Shown here: positions 1-12,229 of the stretch, one piece after another
Position numbering within the stretch: the stretch's first letter is position 1
Layout: every line of letters begins with the position of its first letter
NCBI GenBank assembly: GCA_017893485.1
Contig: CM030360.1
Span: 1,518,501-1,582,500 of the forward strand
DNA length: 64,000 nt
From: Hemerocallis citrina
Lineage: Eukaryota > Streptophyta > Magnoliopsida > Asparagales > Asphodelaceae
Direction of reading: 5' to 3'
The notes under the pieces: model-generated
What the model was told of the DNA's origin: nothing
Seen by the model: the letters and a program-made list of their open reading frames with translations, nothing else
The model's database searches: none
Position numbers and translations under genes: made by a program

Positions 1-239
1 TGATGATTTGGTCGCTATTTTTGTTGTCGTGTTGTGTTTCTGACTGGGGCTGCTATATGGCTGTCTGCGTTGTTTCAATTTTTAGGTAGCCTGCCTATCT
101 GCCTTTGTACCAATTTATTTTGTTGTTATGTTGCTTTCTACTTTTGGATTCGCTTGTTTTACTCCTTGTAAACATAACTATTGTATGTTACTCCTCTTTA
201 TTAATAATATTTTTGGGAGCTGAAGTCGTTTTGACACTA
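1..239. other. AT-rich sequence, nothing recognised
   Basis: I see no gene, splice site or repeat motif here. By position it belongs to the SBE2 intron that follows the last visible exon on the minus strand. Confidence 0.4.
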
Positions 240-2671
240 TCCTATTATCAAAAAAAGGGCTGTGAAATACAGAATTCCTTGAAATTTGCCGAAAACAGAA
301 GACTAACCCCACAAAATGTGGTAGAAGTAGTGAAATATGAAATTCTACAAAATTTACAAAAAATTGTATAGAATAGATCACAAAATGTGGCCAAAGTGGT
401 GAAACATGGAATTAGCCGAAACTGAACGAAAACTAGGGACTGGTCCACAAAATGTGGCGAAAAAGTAAAATACGAAAGTTCACGAAAAGGGCCGATAACT
501 GTGCACTCTCCACAAATATGGCCAAAATAGTGAAATATGAAATTTCACAAAATTTGCCAAAGACTGGACTTTATGCCATAAAATGTGGCCAGAATATTGA
601 AATATGAAATTTGCCAAGGACTGTGGAACCCACAAAAAGTGGCCAAAATAGTGAAATACAGAATTCCAATAAATTAGCCGAAAATGTAGATTATAGCACA
701 CAATGTAGCCAAAACAGTAAAATGTGAAATTTTATGAAATTTACCGAAAACTCCAAACTATAATTCAGAAATTGTGGCCACAGCAGTGAAATTGGAATAC
801 ACCTAAATTGGCCGAAAACTGTGGACTATATTTGCCTACAAAATGTGGCTAAAAGAGTGAAATACGAAATTTTATGAAATTTGCCGAAAACTGTGGACTA
901 TATAGCCCACCAAAGGTACCCAAAATAGTGAAATTCGAAAATCATAAAATTGGTAAGAAACTATGGACTATAAGTCTATAACATGCAAAATGTAGCAAAC
1001 GTAGCGAAAAACAAAATTGGCCAAACACTGGACAATAACCCACAAAAATTAGCCAAAATAGTGAAATACGAATTTCAAAGAATATGGCTAAAAACTGTGC
1101 ACAAAATGTGTCCAAATGAGTGAAACGCAAAATTTTCCAAAAATGAACGAAAATTGTGGACTATAATAACCCACAAAATGTTGCCAAAAAAGAGAAATAC
1201 AAATTTTCATAAAATTTGCCAAAAGTGTGGACTACAGCCCACAAAATGTGGACAAAGCAATGAAATACAAAATTTTGCGAAATTGACTGAAAATTGTATA
1301 CTATATAGCGCACAGACAGTGCCCAAAGCTGTGAAATACGGAATTTCCTGAAATTGGCCAAAAACAGTGGACTATATATAGTCCACAAATTGTGGCAAAA
1401 AAAGTGAAATACAAAATTTCACAAAATGGACCAAAAACTGTGTACAAGATAGTCCACAAAATGTAGCAAAATTAATGATGTACAAAATTTTACAAAATTG
1501 GCCTTAAACTGTGGAGCCCACAAAATATTGAAATACGGAAATTTCACAAAATTTGCCAAAACTGTGGCCAAAATACTGAAATACGAAATTTTATGAAATT
1601 GGCCAAAAAATGTGAAAACTATGGACTGCCCACAAAATGTGGCACAAAAGAGTGAAAATACCAAATTTAACGAAATTGGCTAAAAATTGTGAACATAACC
1701 CACAAAATGTCTTCAATATAGTGAACTGCGAAACTGACAAAAAATGTTGACTATAGCCACTAAATGTGGCCAAAGCAGTGAAATATGAAATATTACTAAA
1801 CTGGCCGATATTTGGCTAAAATAGTAAAATTCAGAATTTTGCGAAATTGACCGAAAACTCGACACTATAGGCCACAAAATTTGGCAAAATCAGTGAAATG
1901 TGAAATTCACTGAAATTGGCCAGAAATTATGGACTATATATAATCCACAAAATGTGGCAAAAAAAGTGAAATACGAAATTTCACAAAATAGCTGCCAAGT
2001 GTGGTTAGCCCATAAAATGTGGCAAAAATAATGAAATACGAAATTTTACAAAATTGACCGAAAAAATGTGACCTACAAAATGTGGTCAAAATAGTGAAAT
2101 ACGGAATTCCAATAAATTGGCCAAAAACTGTGGACTATTGTTTACAAAATGTGGCCAAAATATTCCAATACGGAATTCACAAAATTGGCCGAAAGCTGTG
2201 GACTAAAAGCCCATAAAATTTGGTCAAACGGTAGACTATATAGCTCACAAAATATAGCAAAATAATGAAATACAAAATTTTACGAAATTGACTGAAAACT
2301 GTATTAGTGCTCACAAAATGTGACCAAAGCAGTGAAATACGGAATCCACTGAAATTTGCCGAAATCTGTGGTATACAGTCCACAAAATGTGGCAAAAAAA
2401 GAGATGAAATTTCATGAAATTGATCGAAAACTGTGAACACCCCACAAAATATGGCCAAATAGTGAAATTTCACGAAATTTGTCGAAGAATGTGGACTTTA
2501 GTCAACAAAATAGTGAAATACAAAATTTAACAAAATTAGTCAAAAACTGTGAAATACGAAATTTCATCAAATTGATCAAAGACTGTGGACTATAGCTCAC
2601 AAAATAGTGAACTACGAAAATTTTATGTAAGTGGCTGAAAACTGTGAACAAACAGTGTACTACAAAATTCC
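240..2671. repeat. degenerate tandem array, part 1
   Basis: A head-to-tail array of strongly diverged units of roughly 65-90 bases. The recurring core is cacaaaatgtggccaaaa, then gtgaaatacgaaatt, then a variant of aaattggccgaaaactgtgg and actatag. Units differ by many substitutions and small indels and no two neighbours look identical, so the array is old or is not being homogenised. Short open frames run through it on the minus strand only because the repeat lacks stops in one frame. It resumes after the hAT insertion at 3338. By position it lies in the SBE2 intron after exon 20. Confidence 0.8.
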
Positions 2672-2679
2672 AATAAATT

Positions 2680-3329
2680 CAGTGTTCTAAATGGCGTCCG
2701 CCTCGGACGCCTAGGCAGCGCCTAGGCACTCAGATGGAGGAGAACGAACCGCCTTTGTATTAGGCGGTGGTCTAGGCGGTTAGAAGCGATTAAGCGGCCA
2801 TCTTGTTGAGTAGGTGTCCGTGGCGCCGATCAGGCGTCCGCCTGATGCCCAACGCTCTGGCGTTTTCTATTTTTAAAATTTTAAATACTATAAAATAACA
2901 CAAAAAAAGAGAACTACTATTAATCTATTAATCAGTTATATAATATGTATGGATCTTTAATAGTAGTGGAATTGTTTTTACTTTTTTTTGTATTATTGGT
3001 GATAGATTGCACATATTACACCTATTACATATATTAAAATAGCACATGTTACATATATTACACATATTGGCATATTTCACATATTACAATTGGACAATTG
3101 TTTTTTTTTAATTGCACGAGAAATTTTTTTTATGCATAAACACTCTTTAATTACACATTACACAAGAACATGATGAATATTTGCAATTTGATTGCATGAT
3201 TATACTTACGATTAAAGAATAGGAACTGAAATTAACTAAATCGGCAAAATAAATTCAACCGCCTAGGCACCTTAGGCGCTAGGCACCCCTTGACCGAACT
3301 GCCACCGCCTAACGCCGTTTACAACCTTG
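2680..3329. mobile_element. non-autonomous hAT element (MITE), 650 bp
   Basis: The element is flanked by a perfect 8-bp target duplication, aataaatt, at 2672-2679 and 3330-3337. The left end reads CAGTGTTCTAAATGGCG; the right end, on the other strand, reads CAAGGTTGTAAACGGCG (13 of 17 identical). Both ends carry subterminal copies of a cgcctaggc motif. An 8-bp duplication and CA(A/G)-type ends are the signature of the hAT superfamily. No transposase frame is present, so it must have been mobilised in trans. It interrupts the tandem array and is younger than it. Confidence 0.85.
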
Positions 3330-3337
3330 AATAAATT

Positions 3338-3690
3338 AGTAAAATACTGTAGATGATAGCCCACAAAATATACCCAAAACACTGAAATACAAAATTTTAT
3401 TAAATTGGCTAAAAACTGTAGACTATAGCTCACAAAATGTGGTCAAGGCATTAAAACACAGAATACCCAGAAATTGGCCGAAAACTGTGAAGCAAAACAC
3501 AATATTTGGCTAAACCGGTAAAATTTGGAATTTAACGAAATTGGCTAAAAAAGACCTTAGCTGTTCTCAGCGGGGAAATCATGGACTGTAGACTATATGT
3601 GGCTAAAAGAGTGAAATACGAAATTCCACGGAAATGGCCGAAAATTGTGGACTATAACCCACGAAATGTGGCTAAGTAGTGACATACGTT
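3338..3690. repeat. degenerate tandem array, part 2
   Basis: Continuation of the array at 240-2671 with the same cacaaaatgtgg and gtgaaatacgaaatt cores. It was separated from part 1 by the hAT element. Confidence 0.75.
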
Positions 3691-4440
3691 AACTCAATAA
3701 TGCACATTTTAGAAGAGCATCGCACAGATGTATGGGAACCTGGGATTCTTACCAGGTGGCCTTAGCCTTTAAAGTGCAAATCCAAGAAGATAGGTAGCCA
3801 TTACTCAAGTATTATTCTTAAAGGCAAAACTGGGTATGTAAAATGCAGTTACATGATACAACTCATACACAGTATACTGCAACTAGTGAGCAAGAGAACG
3901 GGGGTTCGAGTCCCGCTTGCACCAATCCCTCCCTATTTTTAGGGGAGAGGGGGAAGGGGGGAGGTGTTGGCTGCAGCATTGTCATGAATAATAATAATAA
4001 TAATTAAAAAGACAATTGCATATACTGACGCATGGAATTTTTCGAAAACAGTATCATAGAGTTGCAGTGAAACAGTAATACATGTTGTGTGCCAAATATG
4101 TGCCTCAAATGACATAGCTTCAGCATAGAAGGGTCTGTGCTACATAACCTTTATATAGGAAGTAGATCATGGATACTTATCTTTATTTACCCATGAAGGA
4201 GCTTAATGTAAATATATTTCCCATATCCGGATCAAGTGTTAAGACAAATAGAGATTGCAAAGTTTTTTGTATGAATTTCAACCATTTTGTGTTGGTCTCG
4301 GTGGTAACTTTCCAAATATAACATTAACTCAATGATGCACTTTTAACAAGAACAGCGCACAAAAGTATCAGATGTATAGGAACCACCCAAGATTCTTATC
4401 AGGTGGCCTTTGCATTTAAAGTGCAAATTCAAGAAGAATA
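3688..4440. repeat. pair of diverged direct repeats of about 115 bp
   Basis: A block at about 3688-3803 beginning taactcaataatgcac recurs at about 4322-4436 beginning taactcaatgatgcac. Shared cores include gattctta(c/t)caggtggcct and ttaaagtgcaaat. Copies are about 630 bases apart and differ by substitutions and small indels. They could be remnants of an old element's ends or a local intron duplication. I found no target duplication to decide. Confidence 0.5.
3885..4006 (+). repeat. tRNA-derived (SINE-like) fragment
   Basis: The stretch at about 3897-3924 looks like a tRNA T-arm with 3' acceptor: gggttcgagtcccg closes a 5-bp stem and matches the RNA polymerase III B-box consensus, and it is followed by cttgcacca. 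Downstream come a pyrimidine- and G-rich stretch and an (aat)n tail at 3988-4003, as in plant SINEs. I could not find a convincing A box or a complete cloverleaf, so this is not a tRNA gene. Confidence 0.3.
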
Positions 4441-4690
4441 ATGCATTATTATATTGTTTCATTATCTTTTCCATGTATATCGATACCAGGTAGCATAAAG
4501 GCGCTAATATGAATCAAAATATTAAGCACTTGTCCATATATATTCAAATGACAGGAATAAAATGGCCAAGATAAAATCCAGTGAGTACCATGTATGGTAC
4601 TCTGCATGAACCACACCACTCAAAACAACTAACAATTGCACTTAAGGAGAAAATTAAGAGTCTCCTACTTTGCAGTAAAGTAATGCATAC
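4437..4690. other. SBE2 intron sequence after exon 20
   Basis: AT-rich sequence directly downstream (in gene sense) of the exon 20 donor. I looked for the next SBE2 exon here and found none. Confidence 0.5.
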
Positions 4691-4846
4691 CTTGTACTTT
4701 CCAGGCTTAATGCAACCTACTCGGTAGTCAAAATAACTATTACTCCAGTGAAAATTGAAGACAAATACCAAGTTTCCTCGTTCGAACACAATCACCTTAT
4801 CACCTTCGTCTTTCCGTGATATATATTGGTGTTCTGAAGTCATGAA
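4691..4846 (-). CDS. SBE2: SBE2 exon 20 (last exon visible)
   Basis: Encodes [20 protein letters not shown] and [11 protein letters not shown], the C-terminal beta-domain, ending CIKPGKYK. Acceptor GATGCAG, donor GTATGC at 4690. In relatives the protein continues with an Asp/Gly/Phe-rich stretch that is not found below this point. Confidence 0.94.
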
Positions 4847-7800
4847 CTGCATCAGTTTCACAACTACATTAGCAGTCTTGTACGGGTCATATATCTTCTT
4901 TTTTTTTAAACTATCAAAGTTGACCTGATCAGCTAGTAAACATGATTAACGGTTCTTCAATATTAGATTAGAAGAATCCTTATCTTAAGACAGCGTATAC
5001 CACCCACAACATGTTTAAAAAGAAAAATCAAGTACTCTTTCTTCAATATTATTTGATAATCAATAGCAACAAATAACTCGAAAAATAAATTCTAGTAAAG
5101 ACAATTTGGCTTCCACCAGAACATAACAAGTTGTGATTTCTGTGTTAAAACTTACACCATATTTCTCCTCAAGGTGTTGCATTGCTTGATCAAATTCTTG
5201 CATTCCATGATATCTTAGATAATCAGCGTCTCCCTGATTTCAAAATAAAAGGTTGCCTTAATACAAACAGAGGGAAAAAAATTTAAAAAATAAAACCACT
5301 TAAGAGCATCCATAGTCGTTTGCTATTTATCCATTTTATGCATATTTTAGCAAGCGCTGCAGTCGTTTGCTATTTATGCATATTTTGACGATTTCGCAAC
5401 ACTAGATTGCTATATATGAGAGCAGAAATGAGAAAATGCATATTATACAGGACGGATCTTCAAGATCCATCCCGCGAAATCAAAATAATTTTTAATTGGT
5501 TGGACGGAACTCGAAAGTCCGTCCAACGTTTTTTTTGAATTTCCGGAAGAAAAAAAATCCACAAATATTTGCCTATCTCCTTGGACGGATCATGAAGATC
5601 CGTCCGTGGAGGGCCCACTAATTTTTTATTTTAATTTTTAATTTTTCACTAAAAAATTGTTTTTAATTATTATAAAAAATCGCAAAAATTATTTAAAATT
5701 CGTGGGACGGATCTCTAAGATCCATCCGATCATTAAAAAAATTTGTTTACTATATTATAGCATTTTACCACTGCAGTAAACTCGCTTTGCTATATGTATA
5801 ATATGCATTTATGCATATTTTAGCAAAGCACAACTGTGGATGCTCTAAGAGTGTAAAAAATAAAACTAGCAGTGAGTTGGCAGCGGCTAGTTTTTTATTT
5901 ACTTATAAATGGTTGATACTCACAAATGCATCGCAGAACGTTAACAAATTAGATATAACAATACATGAACATCCTGAGACCTTCTTAGTGCCTTAAGGAA
6001 CTGTGGGTCACACAACAAATTTTCTACAAAGAATGTTAATGAATTTGATGTAACATGCACGATAACCAATCTGAACATAAAACAAATTACTTGTTTTGTT
6101 ATTTATTATTCTTAGATAACTACTTAACCTAGCAGATTAAGCTTAAGTTGATGGATTGTGACCCAACAATGTATATATCAAAAAATCTAAACACTCTCAC
6201 TCACATGGAACTTCAAGCCACATGGAAAGGCTTCTGGCAGAAAGATGATTTATTCGGAAGGTGGAGTAAATGGGGAAAGTAAATATGATTTTAAACTGCT
6301 CTTGATCAGCTGAACCAACGCCATCCTGAATCTGAAGTTCTACTACAATGTTGTCTAACCATTTTAGTAAAATTCTTAAATGGAAAATCTGTTGGCCTTT
6401 ATGAAGGTTTTAGCTAACAGACTAGCTAAGGTGATTGGTCTTCTTGTTGGTTCTTCTCAAACTGGATTTATCAAGGATAGATTTATTTTAGATAGTGTTG
6501 CTGTGGTTCAAGAAACAATTCACTCTATTCATCAAGATCATTCTGAAGGAATTCTTTTGAAACTTGATTTTGAAAAGGCTTATGATAGAGTAAATTCGGA
6601 TTTTTTAAAGAAAATTTTCATTGCTAGAGGTTTTGGATCTAAATGGATTGATTGGATACTCAATAGTCTTCAATCTGGTACTTCTTCAGTTATTATTAAT
6701 AACACTGAAGGGAGGAAATTCAAATGCCAAAGAGGCCTTAGACAGGGTGACCCTATCTCCCCCCTTCTTTTTGTTCTTGTTGCTGATGTTTTCAATTGTA
6801 TGCTATCGAATGCATGGGATAATGGTTATATCCAAGGTGTTGGGAGTTTCCCTTCTTTTAGGGGCATTCTTAATTTACAATATGCTGACGACACTATTCT
6901 TTTTTCTACTTGTGATGGTATTATGCTTAGAAATCTAAAATTCCTTCTTTATTGCTTTGAAAGTGTTTCTGGTATGAAGATTAACTTCTCCAAATCTGCT
7001 TGTATGTGGATTGGGGGTGATGAAAATAGGCAAGAAGAGATTTCAGCCTTTTTTAATTGTCCTAAAGGTTCTTTTCCTCTTAATTACCTAGGTATCCCAC
7101 TGAGAATTGGTAAACTTCACAAATCTGATTGGTTTCCTGTTATTGAGAAAATTGAAAGACGACTCAATAGTTGGTCTGGAAGGTCCCTCTCTAGAGCTGG
7201 TAGACTTATTCTTATCAATTCTGTTATTTCTAGTATTCCTTTTTATCTCATGTCTTTCTTCTACATCCCTGTTTGGGTTATCAAAAAGATTGATAGTCTA
7301 AGAAGGAGGTTTTTTTGGGTAGGTTCTTCTATTCAATCTGATCAAGGGAAATGTCTTATGAATTGGACTAGAGTTTGTAAGAATAAAGAGGAAGGTGGCT
7401 TAGGTATTATTAACCTTCGTAATCAAAACATTGCCTTGCTTGGTAAATGGCTTTGGTACTGTTTGAACTCAGAAGATAAAATTTGGATTAGGATTATTAA
7501 AAGGAAATATTTCCGTAGAAGATGCTTTAGTGATTTTCCTATTCTCCCTAATTCTGTGGGCTCTTCTTTTTGGAAGGGTATTTGGAAAGCTTCAGCCCCT
7601 TTTAAATGTGGTCTTCAAAAGATTTGCGGAGACGGTAAGAATGTTCGTTTTTGTACGGATATTTGGATTGGGAATTGTAGTTTAGCATCCTCCTTTCCTG
7701 ATCTTTTTAAGATTGCTAGTTTTCCTAATGCTTCTGTTTTCTCTCTATATTCCATTAATAGATATGGTAAAGTTTGGAACATTGGTTTTCGTAGAAATCT

Positions 7801-10800
7801 TTCACTCCAACAATCTCATGATTTTAATGAACTTCTTCATCTGCTCAGTTCCTATGATTGGAAATCTCACAATAAATCTAATTGGAGATGGTCACACTCT
7901 GGCTTATTCACTGTTAAATCTTTCTATAACTTTTTGAATTCTGGTGGCCTAATTTGTCCTTTTTATAAATTCATTTGGCAAAATGTCGCTCCTCTTAAAG
8001 TTAGAATCCTTGTTTGGCTTACTATTCATAACCGTTTACTAACGGTTGATAATTTAAACAAGAGGAATCTAGCAATTGGTCAGAAATGTGTTTTCTGCAA
8101 TAAGTCTACTGAATCTGCATTCCATATTTTTCTGAAATGTTCTTTTGTTTCTCAGATTTGGATAATTTTGAAAAAAACTTTTAATTTTAGAGGTTTTCCT
8201 TCCTCTGTGAAATCTTGGTGGGGCTTATGGAGAAAGAAGAGGATTAAAAAGAAAAATTTTCTTCTTTGGGATATGATTATGATGGCCTTAATTTGGGTCA
8301 TCTGGAAAGAACGTAACAATAGGATTTTTGTCAAAAAATCTACTGATATTGTTCAAGTTTTAGATTCTATATGTTTTTTTGTCTCCTTTTGGACAGATAT
8401 TTTGCCTCCATCCAAGAAGGCCAAAGTGGATGTGAGTTGCTTGATGGAAACTTGCAAATCCTTTTCTCCGACTCCTGATCCTCTGGATGATTCTCCTCCT
8501 GTTCATGCCTTGGCTGATAATAATACTGTTATTGTCATTGAGGATGATGAGGAGATGACCACTGAGATTCATGACTCTTCATCTGTTGTGCTTGCTAATG
8601 CTATGGAGGATGCGATGGATAATGACCAGTCTGCAGCTGCAGCTGAGGATTTGGTTTCTCAAACTCTTTCATCTATATCGGCTATGTCTACGCATCACCA
8701 AGAGCCAGTTACTGGAATTTTACTAGTGCACAACCTGCAATCGTCTTATGAGAGGAATGTACCTGCAAGTTCTGATGATTCCTGGAGTACCTCTGCAGAA
8801 AATGAGTCTTCAAGTGCTGATGCGAGTGATGAATCCTGGACTACTGCTGCTTAAGAGACTTCTTTTATGAGTTCTTTGTTTCTTTTGTTGGAGAATTATC
8901 CTCTTTTCTAGATGTTGCTTCTTTCTTATGGTCTGTTGGTACTTTGGTATGTGTGGTGTTTTGATCCTCTAGATGAGGATGTTTTGGGGCTAGTATGGTC
9001 TGCTTCTCTGGAGTCTGTAATGAACTCTTGTATTTTGTTTTGTTTGGCTGAAGCCTTATGGCTTTATCCCTAGTAATCAAAAAGAAAATCTGTTGGCCCA
9101 ACAATGACATCAGGCAGTCATAAAAAAATATTAGTTTTTTCCCTCATATAAATAAACAGCATATAAAATAGATAAAGTAAAATAAAATAAAATAAAATAC
9201 TTGTTCCCTTCAGTTGAACTTAACTTTATCTTAAAGCTTAAATCAGACAATAGCCAAGCAAAGATCAAGTCATCAATATTATTTAGAACTTACTAAATCA
9301 AATCCATGAAGCTTAAATAAAACAATAGCCAAGCACTGAAAGATCAAAACATTCTATTACTTGAAAACTTACTAGATCAAATCTACGACGGCATTTGTCA
9401 AAGCTGTAATTGTTTCCCCGCACCACCACCCCAGTTGGTAGTTGTTGGTCACCCCTTGGAAAATCTATCCACTCTAAGAGAGAATAAAGGAAGATAAACT
9501 AACTTAGCAGGAAGACTTATCAACCGATAACAATCCAAAATTTGGCCAAAATTTTGCTTTTTATATACTAAAATGTTTGTCTTACCTGGATGCCCAAATT
9601 CATTTCCCATAAAATTGAGATAGCCTTCTCCGCCTAGTCCCATCGTTATTAATCTAATCATTTTGTGCAAAGCTATCCCTCGATCAATACGAGGCGTTGA
9701 TGGTCTATCCAGAGCCATAAAATCATACATATCCTGCAGAAGATAACAATAGGACCTTAAGAGATGTGATAAGGTTCCAGAATGAACACTTATAAGAAAA
9801 AGGAAGTGATAAAACTTTGTTAATCATTTTCATGCAAAAAGATAAAACAACTAATGAATAGGTCCATCAGTTAGTTATTCAATATCCTAGCGCAACAAAA
9901 TTCTGGAAGGTTAACATAGCTCAAATTAACATTTAATGAAGCACAAATGATCTAGGTGCTGGGGTATATGAAACGCCAATAACAGCCAGTAAGGAGTGTG
10001 GGACTAGGAATAGAACTCATAAACATGCACTGAAACAGCTAACAAGTATTCTAAGTAAATGCTGAAAGTAAATTTGGTAGAGACGGCCCTTGAAAGAGGT
10101 GGCCATGATGAAATAAAAGATTCATGCAAAGATTTGGGATAAACTTGTCTAGTAGTTTCACGGGATAAATCTATTATGTAACAAACCTTATCAACAGATA
10201 GAAATTTTTCTATGAGGTAAACATCAGGTAACAGTAATATATCAAAGTTGGTAAAACTTCTTTCCTATTACAAATATCATCTAGTGTTGCTAAGAAAGAG
10301 TCTTCCACGCTAATGAAATAACTATTTTAGCAACCTTATCCATCAGCCAGAATGCAATAGTCTTGTCACCAACAAGGGCTTGATCATGACTTTCAGCATA
10401 TGCAACACACTTCTCTAACCACCTTCTATTAGTAAGAGTGTGAACAATGTCACCCATTTTCCAATCCTCATCCTGTAACCTGTACAAAAAAAATGTAAAA
10501 GAAATCTGATGCGTTGGTAACCATTAACCACCAGTAATCACAAGCCCACCTATATTTTTGCAGTAAATTTTCAATCACATTTTGTCTTGAACCTTTCAAA
10601 ATAAACCATATAGAATATACTATGAAATAAACAAACATATGTATAACAGCACTCAAGAAACTACAGATATATATGCATAATCAGTAGTTCAGTACCAACC
10701 CAATAGTCACAAGTTTATCAATCCTTCTAAACTAAAATCACTATTAGCATTTTTTGTGTCTAACCATTCAAAGTTAGAATATGCTGCACACACACACACA

Positions 10801-12172
10801 CATAGGGTTGGGCTACATAGTTTCCATTATCTCCAAAAAGTAGTAGTTAAAACTTTTTAGCAACACATTCACTTTTGAAAATTTGACCGGCTACTATCAT
10901 CAGGGGCGTATGCGTATCTGAGTTTCAGGGGCCCTAAGCAAGTTCTCAAATGGGGCCTTTTGCAAGTGGATAAAATAAAAATGACAATTATTTAAATGCA
11001 AACAAACATGGAGCCTTGAAGGACATGCTATTTAAATGAAAATAAATTTATATATATGCTTCCAAAAAAAATTTAATTGATAACGTACGTATTTTACATG
11101 AAATGCCTCGTGGCAAAAAGAAACTCGGACAAACTCTAAGGAAGAAGCGGCAGTTGATTTTATTATTCTGAATTGCATGTTGTCTGAGAGAATGGAAATG
11201 ATGAATGAGAGAACTAAAGAGGAATAGAACCAAAAAAAAATATTCAAAACATACAAGTAAACGCACGTTGAGTTTGTGTACATTAAGAGAAAATATTGAG
11301 CTGATATGATTGAAGTATATCTATAATGTTATTTTGAATGTTTTCATGGATACATTTTGATTTTATCAAATGTCTCTTATATTTTTTTCTTTTTAAAGGC
11401 AACCCTAGTATACCTTTCATTAACAGATACAAAATTTAAAAGAAAGGGAAAAGAAGCAAACAAAGCAAACATGTATATGCACTTGAAGATTACATTCTCG
11501 CAAAGAGGTCAATATGATATATTAGATAACACGGTCAAAATGAAGTGATGATGAATATATGCATATGAGAATACTAGTTGGAAGCTTAAAATGTAGAATA
11601 ATCATATGCATTCGAAGATTTGGTTAGAAATTTATTATAAACAGGTAAACATGATATACCATAGAACAATGAAAAAATATCATGGAATGACATGCATGGA
11701 CTAAGTGAAAAATAATATTAAATTTATTGGTAAAATGACATGTACGACTATGTGGAAAATAATTAGTTTAAAAAATAAAAAAAATGATTGAAAAATTAAT
11801 TAGCCCATGAGGTTTCGAGCCTGCAACTTTCATGTTATTAACACAACACTCTAACCAGATAAGTTAATAGGCCAATTGTTGTTTCAAATTTTAGATAATA
11901 CAATATAATCGTATCTGTAAACAATTACATTTTTTTTAAACATTGTAAATACTTAAAAAATATGGGGCCCAAAGCAGTTGCTTGTGCTGCTTGGGCCCAG
12001 ATCCGCCCATGACTATCATAAAGCAAACGAACAGTGTACAATGTGTTAACTACTACTTTTTGAAGTTAATGGAAACTGCCATCCGTACGGTGCTCAAACA
12101 ACAACATCTACTCTACCCGGTACAGTCAGGTACTCTACTCGGTGAACTCGATACCACTCCATTTTGCAGTCA

Positions 12173-12229
<57 letters not shown>

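Noticed and set aside
178..2473. Minus-strand open frames of 60-98 codons in the tandem array
   Set aside because: They are translations of the repeat unit in the one frame without stops. They share no protein-like conservation.
3885..3925. tRNA gene
   Set aside because: Only a T-arm and acceptor-like end are visible. There is no matching 5' acceptor, D-arm or anticodon arm.
6380..6397. ATG at 6380 as the LINE start codon
   Set aside because: It lies in host DNA within and before the target duplication. The element starts at 6398, 5'-truncated.
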